Source: Paracnuella aquatica
GTDB lineage: Bacteria > Bacteroidota > Bacteroidia > Chitinophagales > Chitinophagaceae
Assembly: GCF_003332885.2 (NCBI RefSeq)
Contig: NZ_QOWJ01000003.1
Span: forward strand, 124,001 to 188,000
Direction: 5' to 3'
Length of the DNA stretch: 64,000 nt
Both the position numbers and the translations under genes were made by a program. The notes beneath the pieces are model-generated. The model was not told where the DNA came from. It worked only from the letters and a program-made list of their open reading frames with translations, and ran no database searches. Positions 51,427 to 61,600 of this stretch are shown here, piece after piece (position 1 is the stretch's first letter; each line of letters opens with the position of its first letter).

Positions 51427-51675
51427 ATGCAGGAAGTAATAATTTATAGTGGGTACATAGACCACAGCAGCATCCTGGTCGTAAATGGCAGCGGCACGAT
51501 CAGCCGGCTTTATGTGCCTTTTCGGGTGCAGTGCATTTCCCCGATTACTACTTTGCCCTCTGGTGCCTGGGTATATGTGGAAGAGGTGGAACAGTCTAGG
51601 GTAGATCGGCTGCTTTATCTGATAGGAACGTGCTTTCTGCCATACCACCACTTCCGGATAGAACTGGGGGGCTGA
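51427..51675 (+). CDS. Hypothetical island protein, 82 aa
   Basis: An 82-aa protein from the ATG at 51427 (MQEVIIYSGYIDHSSILVV); the frame begins earlier at 51397 within the hairpin. It is rich in beta-branched residues and has a conserved-looking pattern Y-V-P-F-R-V-Q-C-I-S near the middle and VYVEEVEQSRVDRLLYLIG later, ending YHHFRIELGG. A small beta-rich fold is probable. No family recognised. It lies 50 nt past the DUF3871 gene, separated by a terminator, and 135 nt before the next gene. Confidence 0.5.
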   Translation: MQEVIIYSGYIDHSSILVVNGSGTISRLYVPFRVQCISPITTLPSGAWVYVEEVEQSRVDRLLYLIGTCFLPYHHFRIELGG

Positions 51676-51810
51676 CACAATTTGTACCGGTGAAAACTCA
51701 TAGGGGCTTATGCTGCATTTTCTTCATCTGCAGCTTCTTTTGAGACGGTTTTGCCCCTGCTCAAGCGCAAACGAAAACCCCTGAAAAGAAGCTGCTCTTT
51801 CTTTTCATCT

Positions 51811-51996
51811 ATGATCAATTTGGTTATGCTTTACATAATTGCATGCCTCGTTCTAATTAGTGCATCTGCCTTGATTGGCTATATAGCAAGGAGGGCAACC
51901 GGCAACAAATCTCGAAGCCACATGGTTGACCTAATGCTAAACATTGCAGTCGGTGCATTGCTCTTAATTCTGATCTTTTTTCGAATATCCCTTTAA
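51811..51996 (+). CDS. Small membrane protein of the island, 61 aa
   Basis: A 61-aa protein from the ATG at 51811; an alternative start TTG at 51751 would add a basic stretch. It has two hydrophobic segments (MLYIIACLVLISASALIGYI and AVGALLLILIFF) with a basic loop (RRATGNKSRSHM) between, so it is a two-pass membrane protein. No family recognised. It ends just before a hairpin terminator (52002) and is the last + strand gene of the island. Confidence 0.5.
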   Translation: MINLVMLYIIACLVLISASALIGYIARRATGNKSRSHMVDLMLNIAVGALLLILIFFRISL

Positions 51997-52001
51997 TACA
52001 G

Positions 52002-52023
52002 AGGGGCCGTGAGGCCCCTTTTT
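52002..52023 (+). terminator. Terminator after the small membrane-protein gene
   Basis: AGGGGCC pairs with GGCCCCT around GTGA, followed by TTTTT. It lies 6 nt past the stop at 51996. Confidence 0.85.
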
Positions 52024-52188
52024 GCTGCTTTGTAGTATTTGATTGTATAAAAGTTATCCTTATTGGGAGATCATCTTTTCTATGGCTTAAAACTGATCAC
52101 TTCAATTCCTTCATAACAAGACGCGTTATTTGATCCAAATCTGATATTTACAACATAGATTTAGTTGGTCGAGCCAAGGCAAGTAAGC

Positions 52189-53094
52189 CTAAAATTGATT
52201 ATTCAATTTTGTCGGGTAACCGTTTTTCCCATATCTACGTTCCAAATAAGAAAGCCAATCACATCCGTTATTATTATCTTTAAGACACACTAAGCCCAGT
52301 CCAATAAAAGTTTCAAAGTCCAAAACATTCAATGTTTCTTGCAAAGGAGGGATAATGATTTCCTTGAATGCTATTGCTGCGTCATATTGCAGCTCATTGC
52401 CGGGAGGGAACATATGAATATATCGGAATTGGTCTAGCTTCTTGCCGCTTGCTAAAGTAGCGGCCAATGAATGTCTGTAAATAAAGGGCACATGTTCTCT
52501 ATACTTTGAATGTGCTTGGAAATTCAAAGGGTAATTTAGATTGGCTGCTTGCTTGATGATGTTGTATAAGCAACTTTTATTGCCAATCCGACGATTTCGG
52601 GCCAACGCCTTAGACAAATAGTTTTCTGCAAGGGAAAAGCTAAAGCCAATGCCAATCTTTAGGTTTTCGGCAGTCAGGATCTTCAAGTAAATGTGAAATG
52701 TCACAGATTCTATATCGGTTCCATATTTTGCACTTGGGTAGCCAAACTCAATGCTTTCTATGGCCCTTAGAGCGGATCCAAAGCATAAGATATTACCAAG
52801 CCACTTCAAAATTGATGCGTCGCTCTTGTTTTGCTTTATAAAGAGGAAGAAGTTAATAGCGGCTGCGTCGGTGCTAACCAAGTCTTTATAAAGTTGCTTA
52901 TGGTTGCCAAAAGGAAAATGGGCATGGAGGTAATTTCTATATTCTCCACCTGTGCCCAACCAGAAGTTTTTGAAGCTAACAGCATCTTCGTCTGCAAGTT
53001 TCCCTTTTTTAATGTCCTGAAGCCTAGCGCCAAATGTGGTGCGCATAAACGCTTCCTGAGTCAGTAAAAGGCCTTTGGTAAGGCTTGACCGCAT
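52189..53094 (-). CDS. Unknown protein, 301 aa, right end of the island
   Basis: A 301-aa protein, probably cytoplasmic (no signal or membrane segment). It is mostly helical, with a basic N-terminus (TTFGARLQDIKKGK) and aromatic-rich stretches (FFLFIKQNKSDASILKWLGN, SVTFHIYLKILTAENLKIGI, FIGLGLVCLKDN, CDWLSYLERRYGKNGYPTK). No catalytic motif is recognised and no family is known to me. It is the last gene before the right att repeat and runs toward the defence block, opposite to it. Low GC fits island origin. Could be an additional defence or anti-phage gene, but that is inference from place only. Confidence 0.6.
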   Translation of the reverse strand: MRSSLTKGLLLTQEAFMRTTFGARLQDIKKGKLADEDAVSFKNFWLGTGGEYRNYLHAHFPFGNHKQLYKDLVSTDAAAINFFLFIKQNKSDASILKWLGNILCFGSALRAIESIEFGYPSAKYGTDIESVTFHIYLKILTAENLKIGIGFSFSLAENYLSKALARNRRIGNKSCLYNIIKQAANLNYPLNFQAHSKYREHVPFIYRHSLAATLASGKKLDQFRYIHMFPPGNELQYDAAIAFKEIIIPPLQETLNVLDFETFIGLGLVCLKDNNNGCDWLSYLERRYGKNGYPTKLNNQF

Positions 53095-53518
53095 GAGTTG
53101 ATAATTTAAGCGTTAAAGCATTGTTCTGTTGAATACAAATATTGGGGCATAGGCTTTGGCTGTCTGGGCCTTGACTCGTTTATGCTTAGCTTAAATTCGC
53201 TGGAGGATGCATTTCTTTGCTTGAATCACAGGGCCTTTGCTGTTAAGTTGGTTCTACAGCTTTTTGTGATCTCCGTAAACCCAGTTGGGAAAGGGTGGGT
53301 GATTAGATTACAATTCTAATGGATGCCGGTTCTAAGGTAAAATAAGATATAAGAAAACACCACGAAGCGCCAGCATTTTTGTGCCCAGTCAGTTTTCTAT
53401 TTAGAAATATGGGTGATTTTGTCTAGAGTCGGTTTGTTCTTCCCGCAATCCTATGCGTACAAGTAACTCTATAATTAATCTCGTTATATAACTTTGTCAT
53501 GTTCTTTGAAGCAGGAAA
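53095..53518. other. Gene-free stretch at the right end of the island
   Basis: No gene-like frame and no hairpin of note. The AT-rich stretch just left of the AGGGAC array may be needed for integration or excision. The upstream region of the gene at 53094 lies here. Confidence 0.4.
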
Positions 53519-53561
53519 AGGGACCTTTAAGGGACCCATAGCGTTTTTTCCGAGGGACCCA
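53519..53561 (+). repeat. Array of AGGGAC motifs (possible integrase arm sites), right end
   Basis: AGGGAC at 53519, AGGGACCCA at 53530 and AGGGACCCA at 53553: spacings 11 and 23, the same as at 36181-36223. The first 20 bp (AAGGGACcTTTAAGGGACCC) are almost identical in the two arrays, the rest diverges between motifs. Confidence 0.8.
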
Positions 53562-53590
53562 CTGGGCTTTTGGGGGTATTTTGGAAGGGC

Positions 53591-53719
53591 GGCCTGAAAA
53601 AGGTGCCTCCCTATCTTTGCACTCCCAACGACAAAAACGGGATGATCTGGTAGCTCAGTTGGTAGAGCAATACACTTTTAATGTATGGGCCCTGGGTTCG
53701 AGTCCCAGCCGGATCACTG
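53591..53719 (+). repeat. 129-bp direct repeat, right end of the island (attachment site)
   Basis: Copy of 35974-36102 with one mismatch. It begins just after GGTATTTTGGAAGGG (53575-53589), which is the inverted form of the left-end motif at 36161. The repeat boundaries mark the island ends. Confidence 0.95.
53644..53716 (+). tRNA. tRNA-Lys (anticodon TTT), right copy
   Basis: Base-for-base identical to the left copy over all 73 nt, so an intact cloverleaf with TTT anticodon. It keeps the TATCTTTG -7 box (53612-53619) but has lost the TTTG at the -33 place (GGCG instead); the next TTTG is 28 nt from the -7 box. A terminator follows at 53721-53753. Confidence 0.97.
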
Positions 53720-53720
53720 G

Positions 53721-53753
53721 AAAAAGCGCTGAACATTTGTTCGGCGCTTTTTT
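53721..53753 (+). terminator. Terminator of the right tRNA-Lys gene
   Basis: AAAAAGCGCTGAAC and GTTCGGCGCTTTTTT form a stem with one mismatch around ATTT, followed by T residues. Confidence 0.85.
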
Positions 53754-53835
53754 GTTTTAGTTGCTCTTAGTTTTTTCGAATCCTTTTATTTTATGGGGTA
53801 AGCTAATAATTAAATAGTGAGGGTTCGATAACTTA

Positions 53836-54579
53836 CTACCGCTGATAAGACGGAGTGCTGCCGATCAATGTAAACTTTTGCTTTCTCCATATATCGTTGT
53901 GAGACTGAGAAACCAATTCAAGTGCTCTAGATGATTTTTGAAACTTCAAAATGTATGAATACCTAATAAAGCGATTACTCCATTTGACATCGAAGGTTAT
54001 TTCAAAGTTTTTATCAAATTCAGGTATAATCACTTTGTAGAAGTTTATACTTCTTCTTCCGTCTAGGTAGATCTCCACTTGTTTTCGCCAGTTTTCAAAG
54101 ATCTCTGGTGATAGCGATATATCACTTTCCTTTCCCTTGTTTCTAAGTATAGAATCTATATATGGCTTATTGGGAAAGTTTATCACTACGGTTTGTACAG
54201 GGTAATAGCCCAAATTGGTAGCACTGAATCCAATGTAATCACCTGATCTATATGGTGTTATTATGATTAAACTATCTTCATTGTTTTGAAACTTAAGCAT
54301 TTGTTTGATTAACGAGTCTGCTGTATTTTGCTTTACCTCAGCAGATTTACTCTTTTCCTCAGCACTTCTGCCTTTTACTTCATTCTCGCAACCTGTACGA
54401 AGGTTAATTGTAGCTATTCCAAACACCACAAGCGTAGCTATCCAATTTGTTTTATTACTGCTTTTGTTTTTATTATTTTCTTTTCTCTTAACCCAAAAAT
54501 CCACACCTATAGCGATAGTGCTTAATAAAAAAAGAATAAAAGAATCCATAAGCTTATACTTTGAATCTGTTTCCTGCAT
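53836..54579 (-). CDS. AT-rich membrane-anchored protein, unknown
   Basis: A 247-aa protein, possibly starting at codon 11 (MDSFILFLLSTIAIG, 54549). It has two hydrophobic segments (DSFILFLLSTIAIGVDFWV, then WIATLVVFGIATINL), a charged coiled-coil-like stretch (EEKSKSAEVKQNTADSLIKQML) and a strand-rich C-terminal domain (QTVVINFPNKPY, FEITFDVKWSNRF). No family recognised. It lies just outside the right att repeat and its codon use and AT content differ strongly from the T9SS genes next to it, suggesting that it came with an earlier or decayed insertion. It is on the minus strand, alone. Confidence 0.55.
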   Translation of the reverse strand: MQETDSKYKLMDSFILFLLSTIAIGVDFWVKRKENNKNKSSNKTNWIATLVVFGIATINLRTGCENEVKGRSAEEKSKSAEVKQNTADSLIKQMLKFQNNEDSLIIITPYRSGDYIGFSATNLGYYPVQTVVINFPNKPYIDSILRNKGKESDISLSPEIFENWRKQVEIYLDGRRSINFYKVIIPEFDKNFEITFDVKWSNRFIRYSYILKFQKSSRALELVSQSHNDIWRKQKFTLIGSTPSYQR

Positions 54580-54638
54580 TCAGCATGAAGAATGGTTAAA
54601 TGCAGGTAGATTGGAATTAGACGCAACACCCAATTACC

Positions 54639-55664
54639 TTAAAATCCCACCGGGCACCGCACTTTCTCCGCCGAACTATTCCGTATGTTCAAAAAACTTT
54701 TATACGACAATGTTAGTTCAAACCCGCCCCGCAGTTGCGATGCCACTTTTAGTTTGCTCACATTCACATCGTAGGTAAGGCCAATGGCCAGTTTGTAGTA
54801 ATTCAATTTAATTACTGGTATCACCGCATCGTTCCAGCGGTAAAATGCACCGGCAGAAAGACTCACTGTTTCATCGTCGCCATATTGCAACAGGTCATGT
54901 TTGTACATAGCGCCGCCCTGGCCCTGGTAGCTGCCGCCCTGGTAAAAAAAGTCGGCATAAAAAATCATCTGGTCCACTTCGCTGGTTGGTGCTGCAAGGC
55001 CTACATTGGCCACCAGTTTTTTGTTCAGGCGGATGTCGCTTTGCTGGTCAAATGCAACCTTGGGTTGTGTAAAATGAAAATAAGCAACGCCTGTATAAAA
55101 CTTGGTGCCCATGCCCAGCACCGTGCTGTACGAAAGGCCCACAGCCGCATCCCAATACGTTACATTGGTGTTGTTGAAGGTTTGTCGGGTAGGGTTGGTG
55201 GGGCTGTAGGCGCCATTCACAAACTGGTCGTCGAACTTTAACTCCGTAGGGTCGAAACGTTGCTGCACTGCACCACCCATAAAGCCCAGGGTTAAATAAG
55301 AATCTTTACTTCCCGAAAGCGATTTGTGGTAAGCCAGCAGCGGCATGGCCTGCGTCTTTCCCAGCCGCGAATCACCTGCCACGTCGTTGGTCATTTGCAG
55401 GCCCACGCTCAAGTAGTCGTTCGAGTTTTGCGTCAGCGCAAATTTTACTTCTGTGCCCAACGCCACGGTTTTGTACGGCACCGATACGCTGCCCCACTGG
55501 CTCCTGAACGCACTGGTGGCCCGCACATCGCCCACATAAGTGCCGGCAAGCGCCGGGTTGCGCAGCAGCGGCATTTCGTAAAACTGAGAGAAGTTGATGT
55601 CCTGCGCATGTGCATAACCGAAGCAGGAAAAGAGGCTTATAGCAATTGCAAAAAATCGTTTCAT
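54639..55664 (-). CDS. Type IX secretion membrane protein, PorP/SprF family
   Basis: A 341-aa outer-membrane beta-barrel from the ATG at 55664, with a signal peptide (FFAIAISLFSCFGYAHAQ). The mature start DINFSQFYEMPLLRNPALAG is the diagnostic opening of the PorP/SprF family. SprF-type proteins work with a partner surface protein ending in a type B C-terminal domain, helping its secretion or attachment. The partner is the 2595-aa gene directly upstream on the same strand, separated by 10 nt, so they are one operon. The remaining T9SS core genes are not in the window. The C-terminal CP-rich end (EKVRCPVGF) is a little longer than the last barrel strand. Confidence 0.92.
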   Translation of the reverse strand: MKRFFAIAISLFSCFGYAHAQDINFSQFYEMPLLRNPALAGTYVGDVRATSAFRSQWGSVSVPYKTVALGTEVKFALTQNSNDYLSVGLQMTNDVAGDSRLGKTQAMPLLAYHKSLSGSKDSYLTLGFMGGAVQQRFDPTELKFDDQFVNGAYSPTNPTRQTFNNTNVTYWDAAVGLSYSTVLGMGTKFYTGVAYFHFTQPKVAFDQQSDIRLNKKLVANVGLAAPTSEVDQMIFYADFFYQGGSYQGQGGAMYKHDLLQYGDDETVSLSAGAFYRWNDAVIPVIKLNYYKLAIGLTYDVNVSKLKVASQLRGGFELTLSYKSFLNIRNSSAEKVRCPVGF

Positions 55665-55674
55665 GTTGAACTCT

Positions 55675-58600
55675 TTATTTGAGTATGGACACATTTCCTT
55701 TGTACGTGTAAGTGGCGCCGTTTTCACAGATCACATCGGCGGTATAAACATATACTTCCGGCCCGCCGATCACACCCCTTACTTTACCATCCCAGCCATG
55801 TGCAGGATCGTTGGGTGCAAAGCCGCTGCGCTCAAATACCACTTCGCCCCAGCGGTTGAATACACGGAATGTTTTTACGGCGGCAATGCCTTTACCCCGC
55901 ACCATCAGTATATCATTTACACCATCGCCATCCGGCGAAAATGCATTGGGAATAAACAGTTGTGCGCTTTCGCAAAACACTTTAATGCCCAGCGTATCGG
56001 TAGCACTGCAACCATAAGCAGTGGTGGCTTTTACCAGGTAGGTTACATCCCGTTTAATATGTGCAATGGGTTGCGGACAAGTGGCGCAATCCAGGTCGGC
56101 ACCTGGCGACCATTCCCATCTGCGTATCGGTCCATTCGTTACTGTTGAAACCAACGGATGCAACGTACCAGTAGACATCGTTAAATCCGCACCGAGGTTG
56201 ATGGTTGGATACTGGCCCACGGCCACCGTTACAAATGCGGTATCGGTGAAACAGTTGAAGCCATCGTAACCCACCACGCGGTAAGTGGTGGTAACTGTTG
56301 GCGTAGCCGTGGGGTTGGAAATAGTGGTGTTGTTCAATCCCGCAGCCGGCGACCAACTGTAGGTAGTAGCGCCCCTCGCTAGCAGGTTCGATGATTGCCC
56401 AATACAAATGCTGTCGTCTGCCGACACCTGCATGTTGAGTGGCTGTATCACCGTTACCACCACCGTATCAAATGCACTGCAGCCAATGGCATTGGTGCCC
56501 TTAACCACGTAGCTGGTCGTTGTTTTGGGCGATGCAATGGGCTGTGTACAGGTAGTGCAGCTCAAGCCTTCCAACGGCGTCCAGCTAATAGCCGGTGCAC
56601 CCGCTGCAGTAAGCACCGTTGATGTGCCGAGGCAAACGGTTTGGTCATTGCTGGCGGTAACCGTTGGCGATGCATTGATGGTAATGGCATGAACGGTCGT
56701 ATCATAACATCCGTTTACGGTGCCCGCGATCAGGCGCAGCGTGTAGTTGCCCGGTTGTGCAAAATTGTAGGTAAACACGGCGCCGCTGCCTTTGGCTCCG
56801 TTCGATAGTGTCCAATCAAGCAATGCAACAGAATCGGCCGACTGCACCGCTGCACGAAACTGTGTGCCCGTGTTGGTACAACCGGTGTTTTCGGCCTGGA
56901 TAGCAGCGGTGGGAATATTAGGCACTTTTACCGCAACCTGGCGGCTCACCGTATCGGCGCAGCCGCTGTTGCCCGTTACTACTAACGTTACCGTATAGGT
57001 GCCGCTGGCGCTGTAGCGGTGCACGGCGTTGAAACCGGTTCCGGTGGTGCCGTCGCCAAAGTTCCATGCTGCCGCAGCTTTGCCAAAATAGGGTCGCGTT
57101 GTGTCGGTAAATGCAACCGATGTCCAGCTGCAGCCCTGTTGTTGCGCAACGGTAAAACCGGCATCTATTTTATCCACCTTAATGGTGTCCAAACCTTTTA
57201 ACTCAATGGCGCAGCCGGCCTTGTTGAGCAGTGTTGCCGATGGCAGGTAAACACCACCCTGCCGGTATGTATGAAACGCTACGTTGTTTGTAGTAGTAGT
57301 GATTGTACCGTCGCCAAAGGCCCACCGGATCGAATCGGTGTTGGATGCCTGCACCTGCAGCCTTGCCTGCCCATCGTTGCACAGCACACCGCCTGCATAT
57401 TGCAGCGAGCCCGAAGGGCCCAACACCTGCACCTGCCGGGTGGTTATATAAGTACAACCCCCGGGCACTACGGAGGTGAGTGTAACGGTGTAGGTGCCTG
57501 CTTTTGCAAAAGTGTGGGTCACTGCATCACCGCTGCCTTCGGTGCCATCGCCAAAGTTCCATTGCGCGGTTACAGCCGGTGTGTTGTGGTTGGTAAATGT
57601 GACTGTTAACGGTGCGCAGTTAGCAACGGTGTCAGTTGCATCAAACCAGCCGCGCCTGCTTTTTACAACGGTTATTTGCCGGCTTACCGTATCGGTGCAC
57701 ACACTGCCCGGCGCATTGGTGCGGATGGCTTGCAGCCGCACGGTGTAAATGCCTTCCTGTTTGAATAAATGCGTTGGTTGCACCAGCGATGATGTGGCGC
57801 CGTCACCAAAGGTCCACAGGTACGATGTTGCATTGCCTGATGTATTGGCTAACCTTACCGTGTCGCCAATACAAACGGTGTACTCGTTTGCTGCAAATGC
57901 TGCAGCAGGCGTGGGGTACACCACAATTTGTTCGGTGGTGGTGGTGTCGGAGCAACCGTTGGTTGCAAACAGCTTAACTGCGTATGTGCCTGCCTGTTGG
58001 TACAAGTGTGTGATTGTATCAATATTGCGGGTGGTACTCAGCACATTGCCGTCGCCAAAATCCCAGCGGAATGAAGAAGCACCTTTTGAGTTGTTGATAA
58101 ACCGAACCGTATGCGGCTGGCACCCCGACTGCTCGTTTCCGTTTACGGCAAAATCAAGAAAGAGCTTGTTGGGCGATACAACGATGGCGTAGCGCAACGA
58201 GTCGGCCCCGCAATCGTTTGCCGCCCGCAGCGTAACATAAAACGTATCCTGAACACCAGTGACGAATGTGTGCCCGATCGTATCGGCCGATGTGGTGTTC
58301 ACGATTGTGCCGTCGCCAAAGTCCCAAACATAGCCATCCACTTTACCCAAAGTTGTATTGTTAAACACCACCCGCATGGGTGAGCATCCTACTGTTTTGT
58401 TGGGGGTAAACAACACTTTTGGTTTTGATTTTACCAACACCGACCGCGTTACCGTAATGGTATCGCATGCCGAAATAGCATGCAGACTAATGGTGTAGGT
58501 AGTGTCATTTGCCGAAGGCGCCGGTTGAAAAGCAATGGTGCCCGGTTGTGCGCTGGTAGCATTTTGCCCGTTGCCAAAGGTCCAGTAAAAAGTAAACAGG

Positions 58601-61600
58601 CCCTGGTCCGGTGTGTTATTATTGATCTGCACATCCAGCGGGCCGCAGCCGCCATCGGTGCTGATGGTAAATGCAGGCTTGGGTTCCCGCACGGTAAAGA
58701 ACCAACGCTCCGTGCTGTCGGCCTTGCAGTCATACAAGCTTATCGCTTTTAGTTTGATCAAAACCGAATCCTGGCTTTCGTTGATGGTGTATCCCGGGAA
58801 TGAATTTCCCCTGCCGATTAAATTTCCGTTCGCATACCATTCGTAATCCCTGTTGCGGTCGGCAAATGCCTGTAGCTGGATGATGGAGGTATTGATGTTA
58901 AACGGTGCGCAGGCGGTGTCTTTCGTTACTGCAAATACAGCCCTTGCACCGGGGTTTACCGTGATCGTTACTGCATTGCTGGTACTGCTTTGCGGGCCGC
59001 TACACAGGTTGGAGCTGACCAGCCTGCGGTATTGTGTAGTAGCGGTGATATTTGCCGGCTGGTAATCTTTCGAAGTGGCGCCTGCAATGTCCGTCCAGGT
59101 GGCGCCGTCGCTGCTTTGTTGCCATTGATATAAAAAGACCCCATTGGCGCCGGTGGGTGCAGCGCCTACCAGTGCAGCGGGTGTGGCGCCTGGGCAGATG
59201 CTTCCATTTGCCGAAATAGTGTTGTTGCCTACTGCTGCCTGCACGGTGATCTGTACTTGGTCGCTTTCGCTGGCGCAGGGTTGCGATTGCACTACTCTTC
59301 TCACAAAGCCCGATTGTGTGGGTGTATAAATTAGCTCTTTGCCTGTTTGGCCGGCAATGTCATTCCAACTATTGCCATTGGTGCTGAACTGCCATTGCAT
59401 GGTATAACTGCCATTCCCGCCGGTTGGTGTTTGGCCCGTAACGGAAAGAGTTTGCCCGGCGCAAATGGTTTTACCTGCCACATCTATCTCATTGATAACT
59501 GCCGGAAATACCTGTATAAAAACAGTGTCTTTTGTTGCTGCGCAACTGGCAAAGCCGGAAACGGTCCATTCAAAAGCATAGGTATTGCCCGGCAGCAATC
59601 CATTGATGGCGGATGTAGGCGAGGAGGGCATTGCAATGGTTGCATCCGCTCCGCTTAATTGCCGCCAGGCGCCCGCTGCATTGCCTGTAGCTCCACCTTT
59701 CATGGTGTAAGTGGTTGCTGCGCATAAAGCGGCGTCAGGGCCTGCAGCAGCCGGTGGTGTGGATGGCTTTACCGTTACTTTATACGAAACGGGATCACCA
59801 TTGCATTGGGCACCGTTGTATTGATACACGGGCACAGCGGTGATGGTTGCTACCAGGTCGGTGTTGCCGGTATTGCTTGCGGTAAATGCGGGGATTGCAT
59901 TGCCGCTGCCATTGGTTAAACTAATGCCCGTGCCGAAAACCGTCCAATTGAAACGCACCGCTGCGCCTGCAGTTTGTTCTGCATCATGCACCGGCGTAAG
60001 CGCCGTGATGGTAGCGCCGGCGCAAACCACTTCATCCGGTATAGCTTGTAGCGTGATGCGTGGCAGCACAGTGATTTTAAATGTAGCGGCACTGCCTGCG
60101 CAACTGGTGCTGTTGGCTATGTTGGTTGGCGTTACGGTGATGGTTGCTGTTTGCGGCAGCTTGGTGTTGTTGGCCGCAGTAAACTGCGGAATATTTCCGG
60201 TGCCGGATGCCGCCAGCCCAATGGCTGCATTGCTGTTGGTCCATGCATAACCAACACCCGTGTTGGGCGTACTGGTAAATGTTACGCCGGTTGCCGTTGT
60301 ATTGGCGCAAAACGTAAGATCGGTGACCGCTGCCAGCACCGGCGTTTCAACCACCGTAATTTTTACCGAACCCGAAAACGCACTGCAACTGCCGCTTTCC
60401 ACCCTGCGGCGGTAATATGTTGTGGCATTCAGTGCGGGTGGCTGGTAGTCTTCGGCAGTGGCCACTGCAATGTTTGTCCATGTGTTTCCATCTGCCGATT
60501 GCTGCCATTGAAAACGGAATGCGGTGGCATCGCCGGAAGGTGTTTGTCCATCCAATAAGGCTGGCGTTGCGCCGGCACAAATAGTTTGCGCTGCCCCAAT
60601 TTCGTAATTGGACAGTGCGCCCTGCACGTTGATGGTAACGGCATTGGATGCCTGCTCGGTGCAGGCACCGCTGGTTACCAGCCTGCGGTATTTGGTGGAT
60701 GCTGCAGGCGTGCCGGGGTTATATGTTGCACTGGTGGCACCGCTGATGTTGACCCATGTAGTTCCATCTGCGGAGGATTGCCATTGGTACGTAAAGCTGC
60801 CGTTACCGCCCGAAAGGTTGGCCACACCGGTAATGGCCGTGGCTGCATTCCCCGAGCATAGGTTTTGGTCAGGGCCAATGGTGTTGCCCGAAATAGAGGG
60901 TAACACATTTATCGAAATAGTTGCCGGCGCACTGGCGCAGCCGCCACCCGTTTGGGTTACATAATAGGTGGTGGTTCCTGCTGTTGTAGTGGCAGGTATG
61001 GGCGATGTGGGATCGCCGTTGGTGAGTGTACTGTTGTTGTACCAGGTGAGGGTGTTACCTGCGGCGGCCGTGGCCGACAGTGCACTGGCCGCGCCGTTGA
61101 GGCAATAGGTTAGGGGCGATGTAACCGTTGGCGCATTGGGCCTTGGGTTGACGGTGATGGTAAAGGTGGCCGACGGACCGACGCAACCGGTTACCGGCGT
61201 AACGGTAATGCGGGCCACTTTGGGTGTAGTAGTATTACTCACGGCGGTAAAACTGGGAATGCTGCCGGTGCCGCTGGCCGCCAGGCCAATGCTGGTGTTG
61301 TCGTTGGTCCAGTTGAACGTGGTGCCGCTAACGGTGCCCGTAAAATTTTGCACACCCGTAGCAGTGCCGGCACAAATGCTTTGGCTGGGCGGCACGGTTA
61401 CATCCGGTGCAGTTCGTACGTTAACGGTTTGTGTTTCGGTGGTGGTGCCGCATTCGTTGGTAACGGCCAGCGTTACCAGTTGCGGACCGGAGATGTTAAA
61501 CGTAACATTGCCCGGTGTGGCGCTGTTGGAAGTAGCCGGTGTGCCGTTTTGAAAGGTCCATGCGTAGGTGGCTGCCGTGCTGCTGTAGCAATTGTTTACG

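Noticed and set aside
36259..53590. BREX, DISARM or CBASS system
   Set aside because: No PglX, BrxC/PglY, DrmA, cyclase or phosphatase gene is present; the block is type I restriction plus a DUF262 nuclease.
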